Notes under the pieces: model-generated
Seen by the model: only the letters and a program-made list of their open reading frames with translations
Told to the model about the DNA's origin: nothing
Databases searched by the model: none
Program-made: the position numbers and the translations under genes
DNA from: Caldisericota bacterium
GTDB lineage: Bacteria > Caldisericota > Caldisericia > B22-G15
Assembly: GCA_003648245.1 (NCBI GenBank)
Contig: QMOO01000040.1
Location: forward strand, 1-8,968
Reading direction: 5' to 3'
Length of the DNA: 8,968 nucleotides
In this document: positions 1 through 6,630 of the stretch, piece by piece
Layout of the letters: every line of letters starts with the position of its first letter
How positions within the stretch are numbered: the first letter of the stretch is position 1

Positions 1-1090
1 GTAAATCGTCGGGTACACTCTCTCCTATCTCAACGAGTCTATCAGAAATGTATCTGTAGAGTTCCTTATTCTCCTTTAACACACTCATAACAACATCGAT
101 ATTTTTCTTAAACTGCTTCATGATCTCGTCGTAAGTACCTGGCGCTGGTTCACCAAATCCAACGAATTTAACTCCGTACTTGTCCTGAAATGGTTTCTTC
201 GTTTCCCAGAAAACTTCTGAATTCATCTTGTGAGGTGAACCATGGGATTTGTTGTCATATTTGAGGTAATCTCTCCCCTTACGGGTTTTAAACCATGCAG
301 CATTTGGAATGTTCTTCTTCACATCTGTAAATAGTTTCTCAACAGTCTCGGCAACAGTTTCCCACTTCATACCTTCTTCAGTTCCCACTACTCTCCAGCC
401 ATGTGAAGAAAACCATGTCTCGGGTGTTCCATAAACAGTTTCTTTAAGAGGATGGTCATCTATACCAAAATTGTTCCAGTCAATAAGATAGAAGAGGTTA
501 TCAAGTCCCAATGACCACGAAGAGTTTAATACTTCGTGAGTTACTCCGGGTGTAAGACCTGCATCACCTTCAATGGCTATCACCTTTACCCCATCTGCTC
601 CAAGTCTTTTAAGGGCAATGGCCTCTCCCACTGCTGCTGCTGAACCATGACCGGAAGGACCTGTGTTAAACTTCAACAGGAGTGTTTTACCACCCATCTC
701 TGCATGTCCTGGAAGTCCACCTCTCCTTCTAAATCCAAGAAGATCCTCAGGATAAAGTGTCTTCTCCTTTGATTTCGGTAGATACTTTTCATCCTTCGTC
801 TCCTGATACCTTAATCTCATAGCTTCATTAAAAACTGAAAGAACAGCGTATATAAGAGGTATGGTATGACCTGCCACGAGAATGATTCTGTCATTGAAAG
901 GTTTTTCTGGTTCTCTTATATCATATCTTGCAAAACCAGAAAGAAGCGTTGAAACTGTTAAATGGACTTTAGACCTCGAACCCCCTGGATGACCACTCTG
1001 CCTGTAATTTAACATTAAATCAATGAGCTGGTCAACTAAATCCTTGATAATTTCCCATTTTTCAAACTCTTCCTTTTTAATCTTTTCCAT
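1..1090 (-). CDS. Transketolase-family thiamine diphosphate enzyme, N-terminal part (C-terminus outside window)
   Basis: The reverse strand stays open from ATG 1088-1090 to the left edge, giving 363 complete codons and no stop. The protein is the N-terminal, cofactor-pyrophosphate-binding domain of the transketolase family, which normally moves two-carbon units between sugar phosphates in the cytosol. Visible signatures are SGHPGGS at residues 32-38, AGHTIPLIYA at 73-82 (matching the usual SKGHA-PxLYA region), LPGH at 126-129, TGPSGHGSAAAVGEAIA at 143-159, and the cofactor motif GDA...NN at 175-177 and 206-207. The start is fixed by a strong ribosome binding site (GGAGAGGAG on the minus strand). 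Two positions are atypical: the usual GDG is GDA, and the SKGH lysine is missing. It may therefore be a divergent transketolase-like enzyme with another substrate. Family assignment is secure; exact reaction is not. It is transcribed divergently from alaS. Confidence 0.85.
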   Translation of the reverse strand, partial: MEKIKKEEFEKWEIIKDLVDQLIDLMLNYRQSGHPGGSRSKVHLTVSTLLSGFARYDIREPEKPFNDRIILVAGHTIPLIYAVLSVFNEAMRLRYQETKDEKYLPKSKEKTLYPEDLLGFRRRGGLPGHAEMGGKTLLLKFNTGPSGHGSAAAVGEAIALKRLGADGVKVIAIEGDAGLTPGVTHEVLNSSWSLGLDNLFYLIDWNNFGIDDHPLKETVYGTPETWFSSHGWRVVGTEEGMKWETVAETVEKLFTDVKKNIPNAAWFKTRKGRDYLKYDNKSHGSPHKMNSEVFWETKKPFQDKYGVKFVGFGEPAPGTYDEIMKQFKKNIDVVMSVLKENKELYRYISDRLVEIGESVPDDL

Positions 1091-1092
1091 AA

Positions 1093-1101
1093 CTCCTCTC
1101 C
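1093..1101 (-). promoter_or_regulatory. Ribosome binding site of the transketolase-family gene
   Basis: Read on the minus strand this is GGAGAGGAG, two overlapping purine-rich Shine-Dalgarno cores lying 2 and 7 bases before ATG 1088-1090. The upstream GGAG has the better spacing. It supports this ATG as the true start. Confidence 0.75.
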
Positions 1102-1134
1102 GTAATTTAATTCTTTAAGATTATTTCAAGAAAG

Positions 1135-1143
1135 ATTATAACA
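1135..1143 (-). promoter_or_regulatory. Extended -10 promoter element for the transketolase-family gene
   Basis: The minus strand reads TGTTATAAT, an exact TATAAT hexamer (1140-1135) preceded by the TGn of an extended -10 element. No convincing -35 hexamer lies 16-18 bases upstream, which is tolerated for extended -10 promoters. The predicted start of transcription is near 1128, giving a leader of about 38 bases. This is inferred from consensus only. Confidence 0.55.
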
Positions 1144-1182
1144 TAAAAGTAGCTTTCACACATAAATAACTTAAAAATACTG

Positions 1183-1191
1183 TGCTATAAT
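1183..1191 (+). promoter_or_regulatory. Extended -10 promoter element for alaS
   Basis: TGCTATAAT combines an exact TATAAT (1186-1191) with a TGn extension. No good -35 hexamer is seen at normal spacing. Counting the last T of the hexamer as -7 puts transcription start near 1198, only about 13 bases before the alaS ATG and just ahead of its ribosome binding site. The 120-base gap between the two divergent genes holds only these two promoters and the ribosome binding sites. Confidence 0.55.
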
Positions 1192-1200
1192 ATCTTTAAA

Positions 1201-1208
1201 AAGGAGGT
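1201..1208 (+). promoter_or_regulatory. Strong Shine-Dalgarno sequence of alaS
   Basis: AAGGAGGT is a near-perfect complement to the 3' end of 16S rRNA. Its GGAGG core ends only 3 bases before ATG 1211, closer than the usual 5-9. The N-terminus that follows (MIKTSKEIREEF) matches the expected start of AlaS, so the start is kept despite the short spacing. Confidence 0.75.
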
Positions 1209-1210
1209 AA

Positions 1211-3817
1211 ATGATTAAGACATCGAAAGAGATAAGAGAAGAGTTTTTAAAGTTCTTTGAAGATAGGGGTCACTTGAGACTCCCTTCATTTTCTTTAATA
1301 CCAAAGGATCCAACACTTCTATTTACAGCAGCGGGAATGGTTCCTTTAAAATCCTATTTTCTGGGAGAGGAAAAACCTCCAAATCCAAGAATAACCACAT
1401 GTCAGGCATGTATAAGAACAAACGACATCGAACAGGTGGGAAAGACTATAAGACACCATACTTTCTTTGAGATGCTTGGTAATTTTTCCATCGGTGACTA
1501 TTTTAAAGAAGATGCAATCCCATGGGCATATGAACTTGTTACAAAAATATATGGTTTGCCTAAAGAGAAACTGTGGGTTTCAGTGTATCCGGATGACGAT
1601 GAAGCTTATAGTTTGTGGAGGAAAATTGGGATACCTGAAGATAGAATTGTAAAACTTGAGGATAACTTCTGGCAGATGGGGAAAGAAGGACCGTGTGGCC
1701 CTGACTCAGAGATTTATTTCGACCTTGGAGAAGATTTCCCGTGCGAAAAGGCTGAACTTGGACCAGCATCTGATTGTGATAGATTTCTTGAAATATGGAA
1801 TCTCGTGTTCACTCAATTTGATAGAAAAAAAGATGGAACTCTTACCCCATTGCCTCGTAAAAATATAGACACAGGGATGGGGCTTGAAAGAATAACCATG
1901 GTACTTGAAGGAAAGAGAAGTAACTTTGAAACAGATCTATTTTCTGGAATTATAGAAAAAATAGGAAAGGTTACAGGCAAAGATTACAAAGAAAATATTT
2001 ATTCCTTTAGAGTTATTGCAGACCATATAAGAGCAGTGACATTTTTAATATCTGAAGGTCTATTTCCCTCCAATGAAGGGAGAGGGTATGTTTTAAGGAG
2101 ACTTATCAGAAGAAGCTTTTCTTCTGGATGGAGTCTTGGATTAAGAGAGCCTTTCTTGTTCAAAATATACCCATCAGTTGTAGAATCCTTAGGAGATGTT
2201 TATCCTCTCATAAAAGAGAAAAGGGAAATTATTGAGAAAGTTCTTGTTTCTGAGGAAAAAAGTTTTATAAACACATTGAGCAGGGGACTTGATTATCTAA
2301 CACAGATTGCAGAAAAAACTTTATCCAGAAAAGAAAGAATAGTTTCAGGAAAAGATATATTCTTCCTGTACGATACCTATGGATTTCCCAAAGAACTTGC
2401 TGAAGATATACTCTCTGGATACAATCTAACCTTCAATAAAAAGGAGTTCGAAGAGACACTTAAGGAGTCAAGAAAAAAGAGTAGAGTGATTCAAAAAGAA
2501 AGTGGCGTTTTTTCGATGGATTTAAATTATATAAAACTCAAGGAAACCCTTGGAGAAACAAAATTTACAGGTTATACTACACTTTCTCAGAAATCAAAGA
2601 TTATCTATCTTTTAAAAAATGGGCAATCTGTAAACGAATTAAAAGCTGGGGAAGAGGGAATTGTTATGCTTGATAAGACACCATTTTATGGAGAGAAGGG
2701 TGGACAGGTGGGAGATAAAGGAAAAATATATGGAGATAACTTTGACCTGGAAGTTATAGATACAAAACATCCTGTTGAGAATTTCATTATTCATCTTGTA
2801 AGGGTAAACAAAGGCTCTGTAAGTGTGAATTCAGAGGCAGTTGCTGAAGTAGATTACGAGAGAAGGAAAGGCATTCAAAGAGCACATACAGCAACACATC
2901 TACTGCATAAGGCTCTCAGAGAAGTTCTGGGAGAACACGCTCTACAGAAAGGTTCTCTTGTTGATGAAGATTACTTAAGATTCGATTTCTCACATTTTTC
3001 TCCTTTAGAGTATGAAGAGATAAAGAAAATAGAAGACAGGGTAGTTGAAGCAATATACAGAGAAATTCCTGTGAACTGGGAAATAAAAGACATTGAGGAA
3101 GCAAAAAAGGAGGGAGCAGTTGCGCTCTTTGGAGAAAAATATGGGGAAAAAGTAAGAGTGGTTTCTGTAGAGGGGCTAACCAAAGAATTCTGTGGAGGCA
3201 CCCATGTATCCAACACAATGGAGATAGGAATTTTTAAGATAATCTCTGAGAGAGGTATTGGCTCAAATTTAAGAAGAATCGAAGCCTATACAGGAAAGAA
3301 AGCTTTCAACTACATGAGAGAACTTGAAGAACGAGAAAAGGAAATATCAGGACTTCTTGGAGTACCCGGTGAGAATGCAATTGAAAGAATTAAAGAGATA
3401 AAACAGAAACTAAAAGAAAAAGACAGGGAATATCTGGAACTTAAAAAGAGACTTCTTAGTATAATAGCACGAGAGAAAATATCAAAGGCAGAAAAAATCT
3501 CAAGCATAAGCTTCATTACTGTAAGGGATAGGTTTATTAACCCGGATGATTCCTATATATTGTTTGACGAGATTAAAAATAAAATAAAGGATTTTGTCCT
3601 GCTCGTAGTCTCTGGAAAGGAAGAAAAAAATATAAGTATCTTTGTTTCAGACTCTATAAAGGAAACAATTACAGCAAAGAGTCTCATGGATTATCTAAAA
3701 ACCTCCATGGGTGTAAAGGGAGGGGGAAGAGACAACAATGCACGGGGAAGAGTCAACAATTCAAAAGGCATAGAAGAAATTCTTAGAAAGGAAATAGAGA
3801 GAAGAATTGCCGCCTAA
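1211..3817 (+). CDS. alaS: Alanine--tRNA ligase
   Basis: This cytosolic class II aminoacyl-tRNA synthetase attaches alanine to tRNA-Ala and hydrolyses mischarged Ser- and Gly-tRNA-Ala. At 868 residues it has the normal bacterial length. The catalytic domain shows TAAGMVPLK near the N-terminus, the motif 2 region ending in FFEMLGNFSIGDYF, and motif 3 DTGMGLER at residues 220-227. The editing domain carries the zinc-binding HTATH at 559-563 and CGGTH at 661-665. A charged coiled coil follows at roughly 700-760. The C-terminal C-Ala domain keeps a glycine-rich stretch, GVKGGGRDNNARG, that matches the family's GGGG-type motif. An extra cysteine pair (C178, C189) sits just before the conserved RFLEIWNLVF. 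The enzyme appears complete with all domains. It is probably transcribed from the extended -10 element upstream, and readthrough into ruvX is plausible since no terminator is visible after its stop. Confidence 0.98.
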   Translation: MIKTSKEIREEFLKFFEDRGHLRLPSFSLIPKDPTLLFTAAGMVPLKSYFLGEEKPPNPRITTCQACIRTNDIEQVGKTIRHHTFFEMLGNFSIGDYFKEDAIPWAYELVTKIYGLPKEKLWVSVYPDDDEAYSLWRKIGIPEDRIVKLEDNFWQMGKEGPCGPDSEIYFDLGEDFPCEKAELGPASDCDRFLEIWNLVFTQFDRKKDGTLTPLPRKNIDTGMGLERITMVLEGKRSNFETDLFSGIIEKIGKVTGKDYKENIYSFRVIADHIRAVTFLISEGLFPSNEGRGYVLRRLIRRSFSSGWSLGLREPFLFKIYPSVVESLGDVYPLIKEKREIIEKVLVSEEKSFINTLSRGLDYLTQIAEKTLSRKERIVSGKDIFFLYDTYGFPKELAEDILSGYNLTFNKKEFEETLKESRKKSRVIQKESGVFSMDLNYIKLKETLGETKFTGYTTLSQKSKIIYLLKNGQSVNELKAGEEGIVMLDKTPFYGEKGGQVGDKGKIYGDNFDLEVIDTKHPVENFIIHLVRVNKGSVSVNSEAVAEVDYERRKGIQRAHTATHLLHKALREVLGEHALQKGSLVDEDYLRFDFSHFSPLEYEEIKKIEDRVVEAIYREIPVNWEIKDIEEAKKEGAVALFGEKYGEKVRVVSVEGLTKEFCGGTHVSNTMEIGIFKIISERGIGSNLRRIEAYTGKKAFNYMRELEEREKEISGLLGVPGENAIERIKEIKQKLKEKDREYLELKKRLLSIIAREKISKAEKISSISFITVRDRFINPDDSYILFDEIKNKIKDFVLLVVSGKEEKNISIFVSDSIKETITAKSLMDYLKTSMGVKGGGRDNNARGRVNNSKGIEEILRKEIERRIAA

Positions 3818-3889
3818 AGTATTGTTGCATGTTAAATCATCTCAAAGTTATAGGGATGTAAATTACACCATAGATGTAGAGGTGCTTCA
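3818..3889 (+). other. alaS-ruvX intergenic gap
   Basis: This 72-base gap holds no gene, no GC-rich hairpin and no convincing promoter. It contains a small odd-centred palindrome, TGTAAATTACA, at 3857-3867 and the ruvX ribosome binding site AGAGGTG at 3878-3884. In Bacilli a small ireB-type (yrzL) gene sits between alaS and ruvX. There is no room for one here. Confidence 0.6.
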
Positions 3890-4306
3890 GTGAGAATTTT
3901 AGGAATTGATTGGGGAGATAAAAAAATGGGTGTTGCCATATCAGATCCAATGAACATTATTGCCAGAGGCGTTGGTGTCTTTTATGGAGAAGAGAAGGAG
4001 AAGATAGAGAAATTAAGGGAAATGGTCGATAGATTTAATGTGGAATTAATAGTTCTTGGCTTTCCTTTAAGTTTATCTGGAGAGGTTGGGAAACAGGCAG
4101 AGAAGATTCTAAAAGTGAAAGAAAAGATTGAGACCACACTTAAAATAAAGGTTGAACTTGTAGATGAAAGGTTTACAACCAAGATAGCAAACACCCCAAT
4201 CAAAAAATCAAAGGAGAAAAGAAAGAAGGGAAGAAAAAAGGTTTTAGATGACGATACATCTTCTGCTATAATAATTTTAAATAGCTATCTGGAGAGACTA
4301 AGGTGA
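3890..4306 (+). CDS. ruvX: RuvX/YqgF family resolvase-like nuclease (pre-16S rRNA processing)
   Basis: This 138-residue protein has the usual length of the YqgF/RuvX family, an RNase H-like fold implicated in 16S rRNA 5'-end maturation and Holliday-junction resolution. The N-terminus MRILGIDWGDKKMGVAISD contains the first catalytic aspartate (D7). IVLGFPLSLSG is the conserved central strand and loop, VDERFTT holds the conserved glutamate (E93), and LDDDTSSAIIILNSYL at 119-134 carries the final acidic cluster (usually D-x-x-A-A). Just before that cluster, residues 105-117 form a very lysine/arginine-rich loop, likely nucleic-acid contacting. The start is GTG, supported by AGAGGTG five bases upstream and by the family N-terminus. 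Its stop overlaps the mltG GTG start by 4 bases, implying translational coupling. Confidence 0.93.
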   Translation: MRILGIDWGDKKMGVAISDPMNIIARGVGVFYGEEKEKIEKLREMVDRFNVELIVLGFPLSLSGEVGKQAEKILKVKEKIETTLKIKVELVDERFTTKIANTPIKKSKEKRKKGRKKVLDDDTSSAIIILNSYLERLR

Positions 4307-5286
4307 AAATCTTAAAGATTTTTCTATTTGCTTTATTTGTTTCAGTACTAATCATTGCAATAGGCTTCTATGCCTATGAAGAAATGCTCCCTCCGGAAAC
4401 TTTTAAACCTACAAAGATAACTGTGCCCGAAAATTCCACAGTTCAGCAAATAGCAGAAATTGCCTATGACAATAGTCTGATTAAAAATAAAACCTTATTT
4501 GTGCTTCTGTCCAAATACTACAAAATTGATAAGGATTTAAAGTCTGGTATATATACCTTTGATAAAAAAATGGATTTAAGAGAAGTGCTACTTAAATTTA
4601 CAGAGGGAGGAATTCCCCCTTATGTGAAAGTGACAATACCAGAAGGTTACACATTAAGGGAGATTGAGGAAGCTTTTATCAAAAACAAAATATGCTCAAA
4701 GGAAGATTTTGAGAGGGAGGTATCCAATATAGACAAGTATAGAGACTATATTTTTGATGGAGTAGGTACCCTTGAAGGTTTTTTATATCCTGACACCTAT
4801 TTCTTTGAAAGAGAGAAGGTGGAAAAGGATATAAAAATGATGCTTGAAAATTTTAAGTCAAAGTGTAGTCACCTTTTTAAGGAATACAAAGGGGATCTTT
4901 CAAATTATGAGGTTCTCATACTGGCATCAATTGTGGAAAAAGAAGCTCAGATAGACGAAGAAAGGAAGATAATTGCCTCAGTTTTTATAAACAGGTTAAA
5001 ACTGGGAATGAAACTTCAGGCAGACCCAACATTAAAGTATGTTTTACCTGATGCCGGGTATACTCTTACATCCAAAGAGCTTGAAATTGACTCCCCCTAT
5101 AACACATATAAATATGCAGGACTTCCCCCAACACCTATATGTAATCCATCTGTCAAATCCATAGAAGCTGTGATACATCCAGCTAAAACAGACTTCCTTT
5201 ACTTTGTGGCAAAGGGAGATGGAACCCATCTTTTTGCAGAAACATATGATGAGCATTTAAAAAATATAAGAAAGGTGATGCCATGA
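4303..5286 (+). CDS. mltG: Endolytic murein transglycosylase MltG
   Basis: MltG (YceG-like, formerly DUF175) is a membrane-anchored lytic transglycosylase that cuts nascent glycan strands and so sets peptidoglycan chain length. The 327-residue protein has one N-terminal membrane helix at about residues 6-25, preceded by lysines, placing the rest outside the cytoplasm. A LysM-like segment follows ([22 protein letters not shown]). The catalytic region includes the conserved [21 protein letters not shown] at 207-216 with the ExE glutamates (E212, E214) that include the catalytic one, [11 protein letters not shown], and [20 protein letters not shown]. The C-terminus keeps the YFVA...[12 protein letters not shown] block. 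GTG start with GGAGAG six bases upstream, overlapping ruvX by 4 bases. Its stop overlaps udk by 4 bases. The gene looks intact. Confidence 0.96.
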   Translation: MKILKIFLFALFVSVLIIAIGFYAYEEMLPPETFKPTKITVPENSTVQQIAEIAYDNSLIKNKTLFVLLSKYYKIDKDLKSGIYTFDKKMDLREVLLKFTEGGIPPYVKVTIPEGYTLREIEEAFIKNKICSKEDFEREVSNIDKYRDYIFDGVGTLEGFLYPDTYFFEREKVEKDIKMMLENFKSKCSHLFKEYKGDLSNYEVLILASIVEKEAQIDEERKIIASVFINRLKLGMKLQADPTLKYVLPDAGYTLTSKELEIDSPYNTYKYAGLPPTPICNPSVKSIEAVIHPAKTDFLYFVAKGDGTHLFAETYDEHLKNIRKVMP

Positions 5287-5906
5287 AAAAAAACATACTC
5301 ATTGGTATTGCAGGAGGTTCGGGGTCGGGAAAAACCACCGTTGCTTTAAAAATAAAGGAAAAGGTGGGAGAGGATATACTTATACTTGACATGGATTCCT
5401 ATTATAAAGATCACTCTCATATTCCTTTTGAGGAAAGAGTAAAAATAAATTACGATCATCCGGATGCATTTGATTTTCCACTACTTATAAACCACCTAAA
5501 AAAACTTGTACAGGGGAAAAGCATAGAAAAACCTGTATACTCCTTCGTGGAATACGTAAGACTTAAAGAAACGCAGAAAATAGAACCCAAAAAGATAATT
5601 ATAATTGAGGGAATACTCTCCCTCTTTGATGAAGGATTGAGGAGACTGATGGACATAAAGATATATGTGGATACTGATCCAGATGTAAGATTTATAAGAA
5701 GACTCTTAAGGGATATAAAAGAGAGGGGGAGGTCTCTTGATTCAGTCGTTGCTCAATATCTTGAAATAGTTAGACCCATGCACATTCAGTTTGTTGAACC
5801 AACAAAAAGATTTGCAGATATCATCATCCCGGAGGGTGGATTCAACATTGTTGCTGTGGATATGATAGTTGGAAGGATAAAAGAATTATTAAAGGAGATA
5901 GCATGA
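5283..5906 (+). CDS. udk: Uridine kinase
   Basis: Cytosolic pyrimidine salvage enzyme that phosphorylates uridine (and cytidine) to the monophosphate using a nucleoside triphosphate. At 207 residues it has the normal length. The P-loop GGSGSGKT is at residues 11-18. [20 protein letters not shown], the [18 protein letters not shown] segment and [13 protein letters not shown] are all family hallmarks, followed by the conserved [22 protein letters not shown]. It starts inside an ATGA overlap with mltG and ends in another ATGA overlap with the next gene, so it is translated as part of a polycistron. Phosphoribulokinase shares the fold, but the DSYYKD and PMHxxFVEPTK motifs point to uridine kinase. 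Confidence 0.95.
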   Translation: MKKNILIGIAGGSGSGKTTVALKIKEKVGEDILILDMDSYYKDHSHIPFEERVKINYDHPDAFDFPLLINHLKKLVQGKSIEKPVYSFVEYVRLKETQKIEPKKIIIIEGILSLFDEGLRRLMDIKIYVDTDPDVRFIRRLLRDIKERGRSLDSVVAQYLEIVRPMHIQFVEPTKRFADIIIPEGGFNIVAVDMIVGRIKELLKEIA

Positions 5907-6139
5907 AGGAATTTACCATCAGAATGTACTTTCCAAAGGAAGAAATAGGTTTTGTTCAGAGTTTGCTTGAATCTTTAGAGGGAGAGGCAATGATACTTTT
6001 TACCTTTGTTAACAACAATCTTGGTGTTATGGATGTTTCCTTTGATGAGAGTTTTCTTCCAGAAATTACTGACTTTCTCACACAGGTTGCTAAATACATT
6101 CCTATAATTTACGAACCATTAGAGATAGGAAATGCTTAA
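5903..6139 (+). CDS. Small DUF4911-like protein of unknown function
   Basis: A 78-residue acidic protein with no membrane segment, no cysteine and no catalytic motif I can recognise. The pattern of an N-terminal beta strand (FTIRMYFP), a helix ([16 protein letters not shown]), strands ([19 protein letters not shown]) and a C-terminal helix resembles a compact beta-alpha-beta domain. It matches my memory of the DUF4911 family found in Bacillota, Thermotogota and relatives. No function is established that I know of. It starts in an ATGA overlap with udk, with GGAGA six bases before the ATG, and its end overlaps the yqeG-family gene by 8 bases. That tight coupling argues that it is real and made together with its neighbours. 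Confidence 0.75.
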   Translation: MKEFTIRMYFPKEEIGFVQSLLESLEGEAMILFTFVNNNLGVMDVSFDESFLPEITDFLTQVAKYIPIIYEPLEIGNA

Positions 6140-6623
6140 GCTCCTGAAACCAAAGGAATCCTTTAAAAGAATAGAAGATATAGACCTAAAAAAATATGTA
6201 GATACCTTCGATGCACTTATTATTGATCTTGATAATACGCTGGTAACAAGGGGAAGCGAGTATATAGAGGAAGATGTTTTAAAGTGGATAGAATATGCAA
6301 GAAAGCACTTTAAGATAGGAGTTATATCAAATAATTATAAAAACAGGGTGAAATTCATAGAGAAGAGATTTGGTTTCCCTTCCATAGGTAGAGGATTCAA
6401 ACCTTTGCCTTTCTCGTTTAAAAAACTTATAAAGATGCTTAAGACTAAAAAGGAGAAGACCATTGTAATTGGAGATCAGATTTTTACAGATATTCTTGGA
6501 GGCAATCTACTTGGGTGCCACACAATTCTGGTTGAACCAAAAGATAGATCAAAAGATTTCTTTTTGACAAAGATAACAAGGTTTTTTGAATCTCTTTTTA
6601 GAAAAAAATATACTGTGATATAA
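6132..6623 (+). CDS. YqeG family HAD-type phosphatase
   Basis: A 163-residue predicted Mg-dependent HAD (subclass IIIA) phosphatase of the YqeG family; the physiological substrate is unknown. Motif I is DLDNTLV at residues 32-38 (nucleophile D32, acid/base D34), motif II is VISNN at 64-68 (S66), motif III is K90 in RGFKPLP, and motif IV is GDQIFTDILGGN at 114-125 (D115, D120). There is no inserted cap domain, as in other YqeG proteins. All catalytic residues are present. The ATG lies within the end of the DUF4911-like gene, with AGATAGGA just upstream. In many Bacillota yqeG is next to the GTPase gene yqeH; here it is instead followed 7 bases later by pilB. The last codons and TAA stop overlap the predicted pilB promoter. 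Confidence 0.92.
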   Translation: MLKLLKPKESFKRIEDIDLKKYVDTFDALIIDLDNTLVTRGSEYIEEDVLKWIEYARKHFKIGVISNNYKNRVKFIEKRFGFPSIGRGFKPLPFSFKKLIKMLKTKKEKTIVIGDQIFTDILGGNLLGCHTILVEPKDRSKDFFLTKITRFFESLFRKKYTVI

Positions 6624-6624
6624 T
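6616..6624 (+). promoter_or_regulatory. Extended -10 promoter element, candidate for a leaderless pilB transcript
   Basis: TGATATAAT is an exact TATAAT (6619-6624) with a TGn extension. Taking the last T as -7 puts transcription start at 6631, the A of the pilB ATG. No -35 better than TTTTAG lies 17 bases upstream. A second possible promoter, TTGAAT (6586-6591), 17-base spacer, TATACT (6609-6614), would start near 6621 and leave about 10 bases of leader. Either way there is almost no leader, and no Shine-Dalgarno sequence precedes pilB. Evidence is consensus matching only. Confidence 0.45.
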
Positions 6625-6630
6625 TTTGGT

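Noticed and set aside
2916..3218. Two overlapping minus-strand open frames (100 and 81 codons) inside alaS
   Set aside because: They lie opposite the well-conserved AlaS editing domain, have low-complexity Leu/Ser/Phe-rich translations typical of antisense frames, and lack a convincing ribosome binding site.
3857..3867. Palindrome TGTAAATTACA between alaS and ruvX as an operator
   Set aside because: It is a single short AT-rich palindrome with no promoter beside it. Chance is an adequate explanation.
6551..6565. Possible hairpin AAAAG-ATTT-CTTTT followed by T, as a terminator
   Set aside because: The stem has only one G-C pair, lies within the yqeG coding region, and is too weak for an intrinsic terminator.
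6564..6569. Perfect TTGACA hexamer upstream of pilB
   Set aside because: No -10-like hexamer lies 16-18 bases downstream (that position reads TGAATC), and it is about 40-50 bases from the TATACT and TATAAT elements. It is coding sequence of the YqeG gene.
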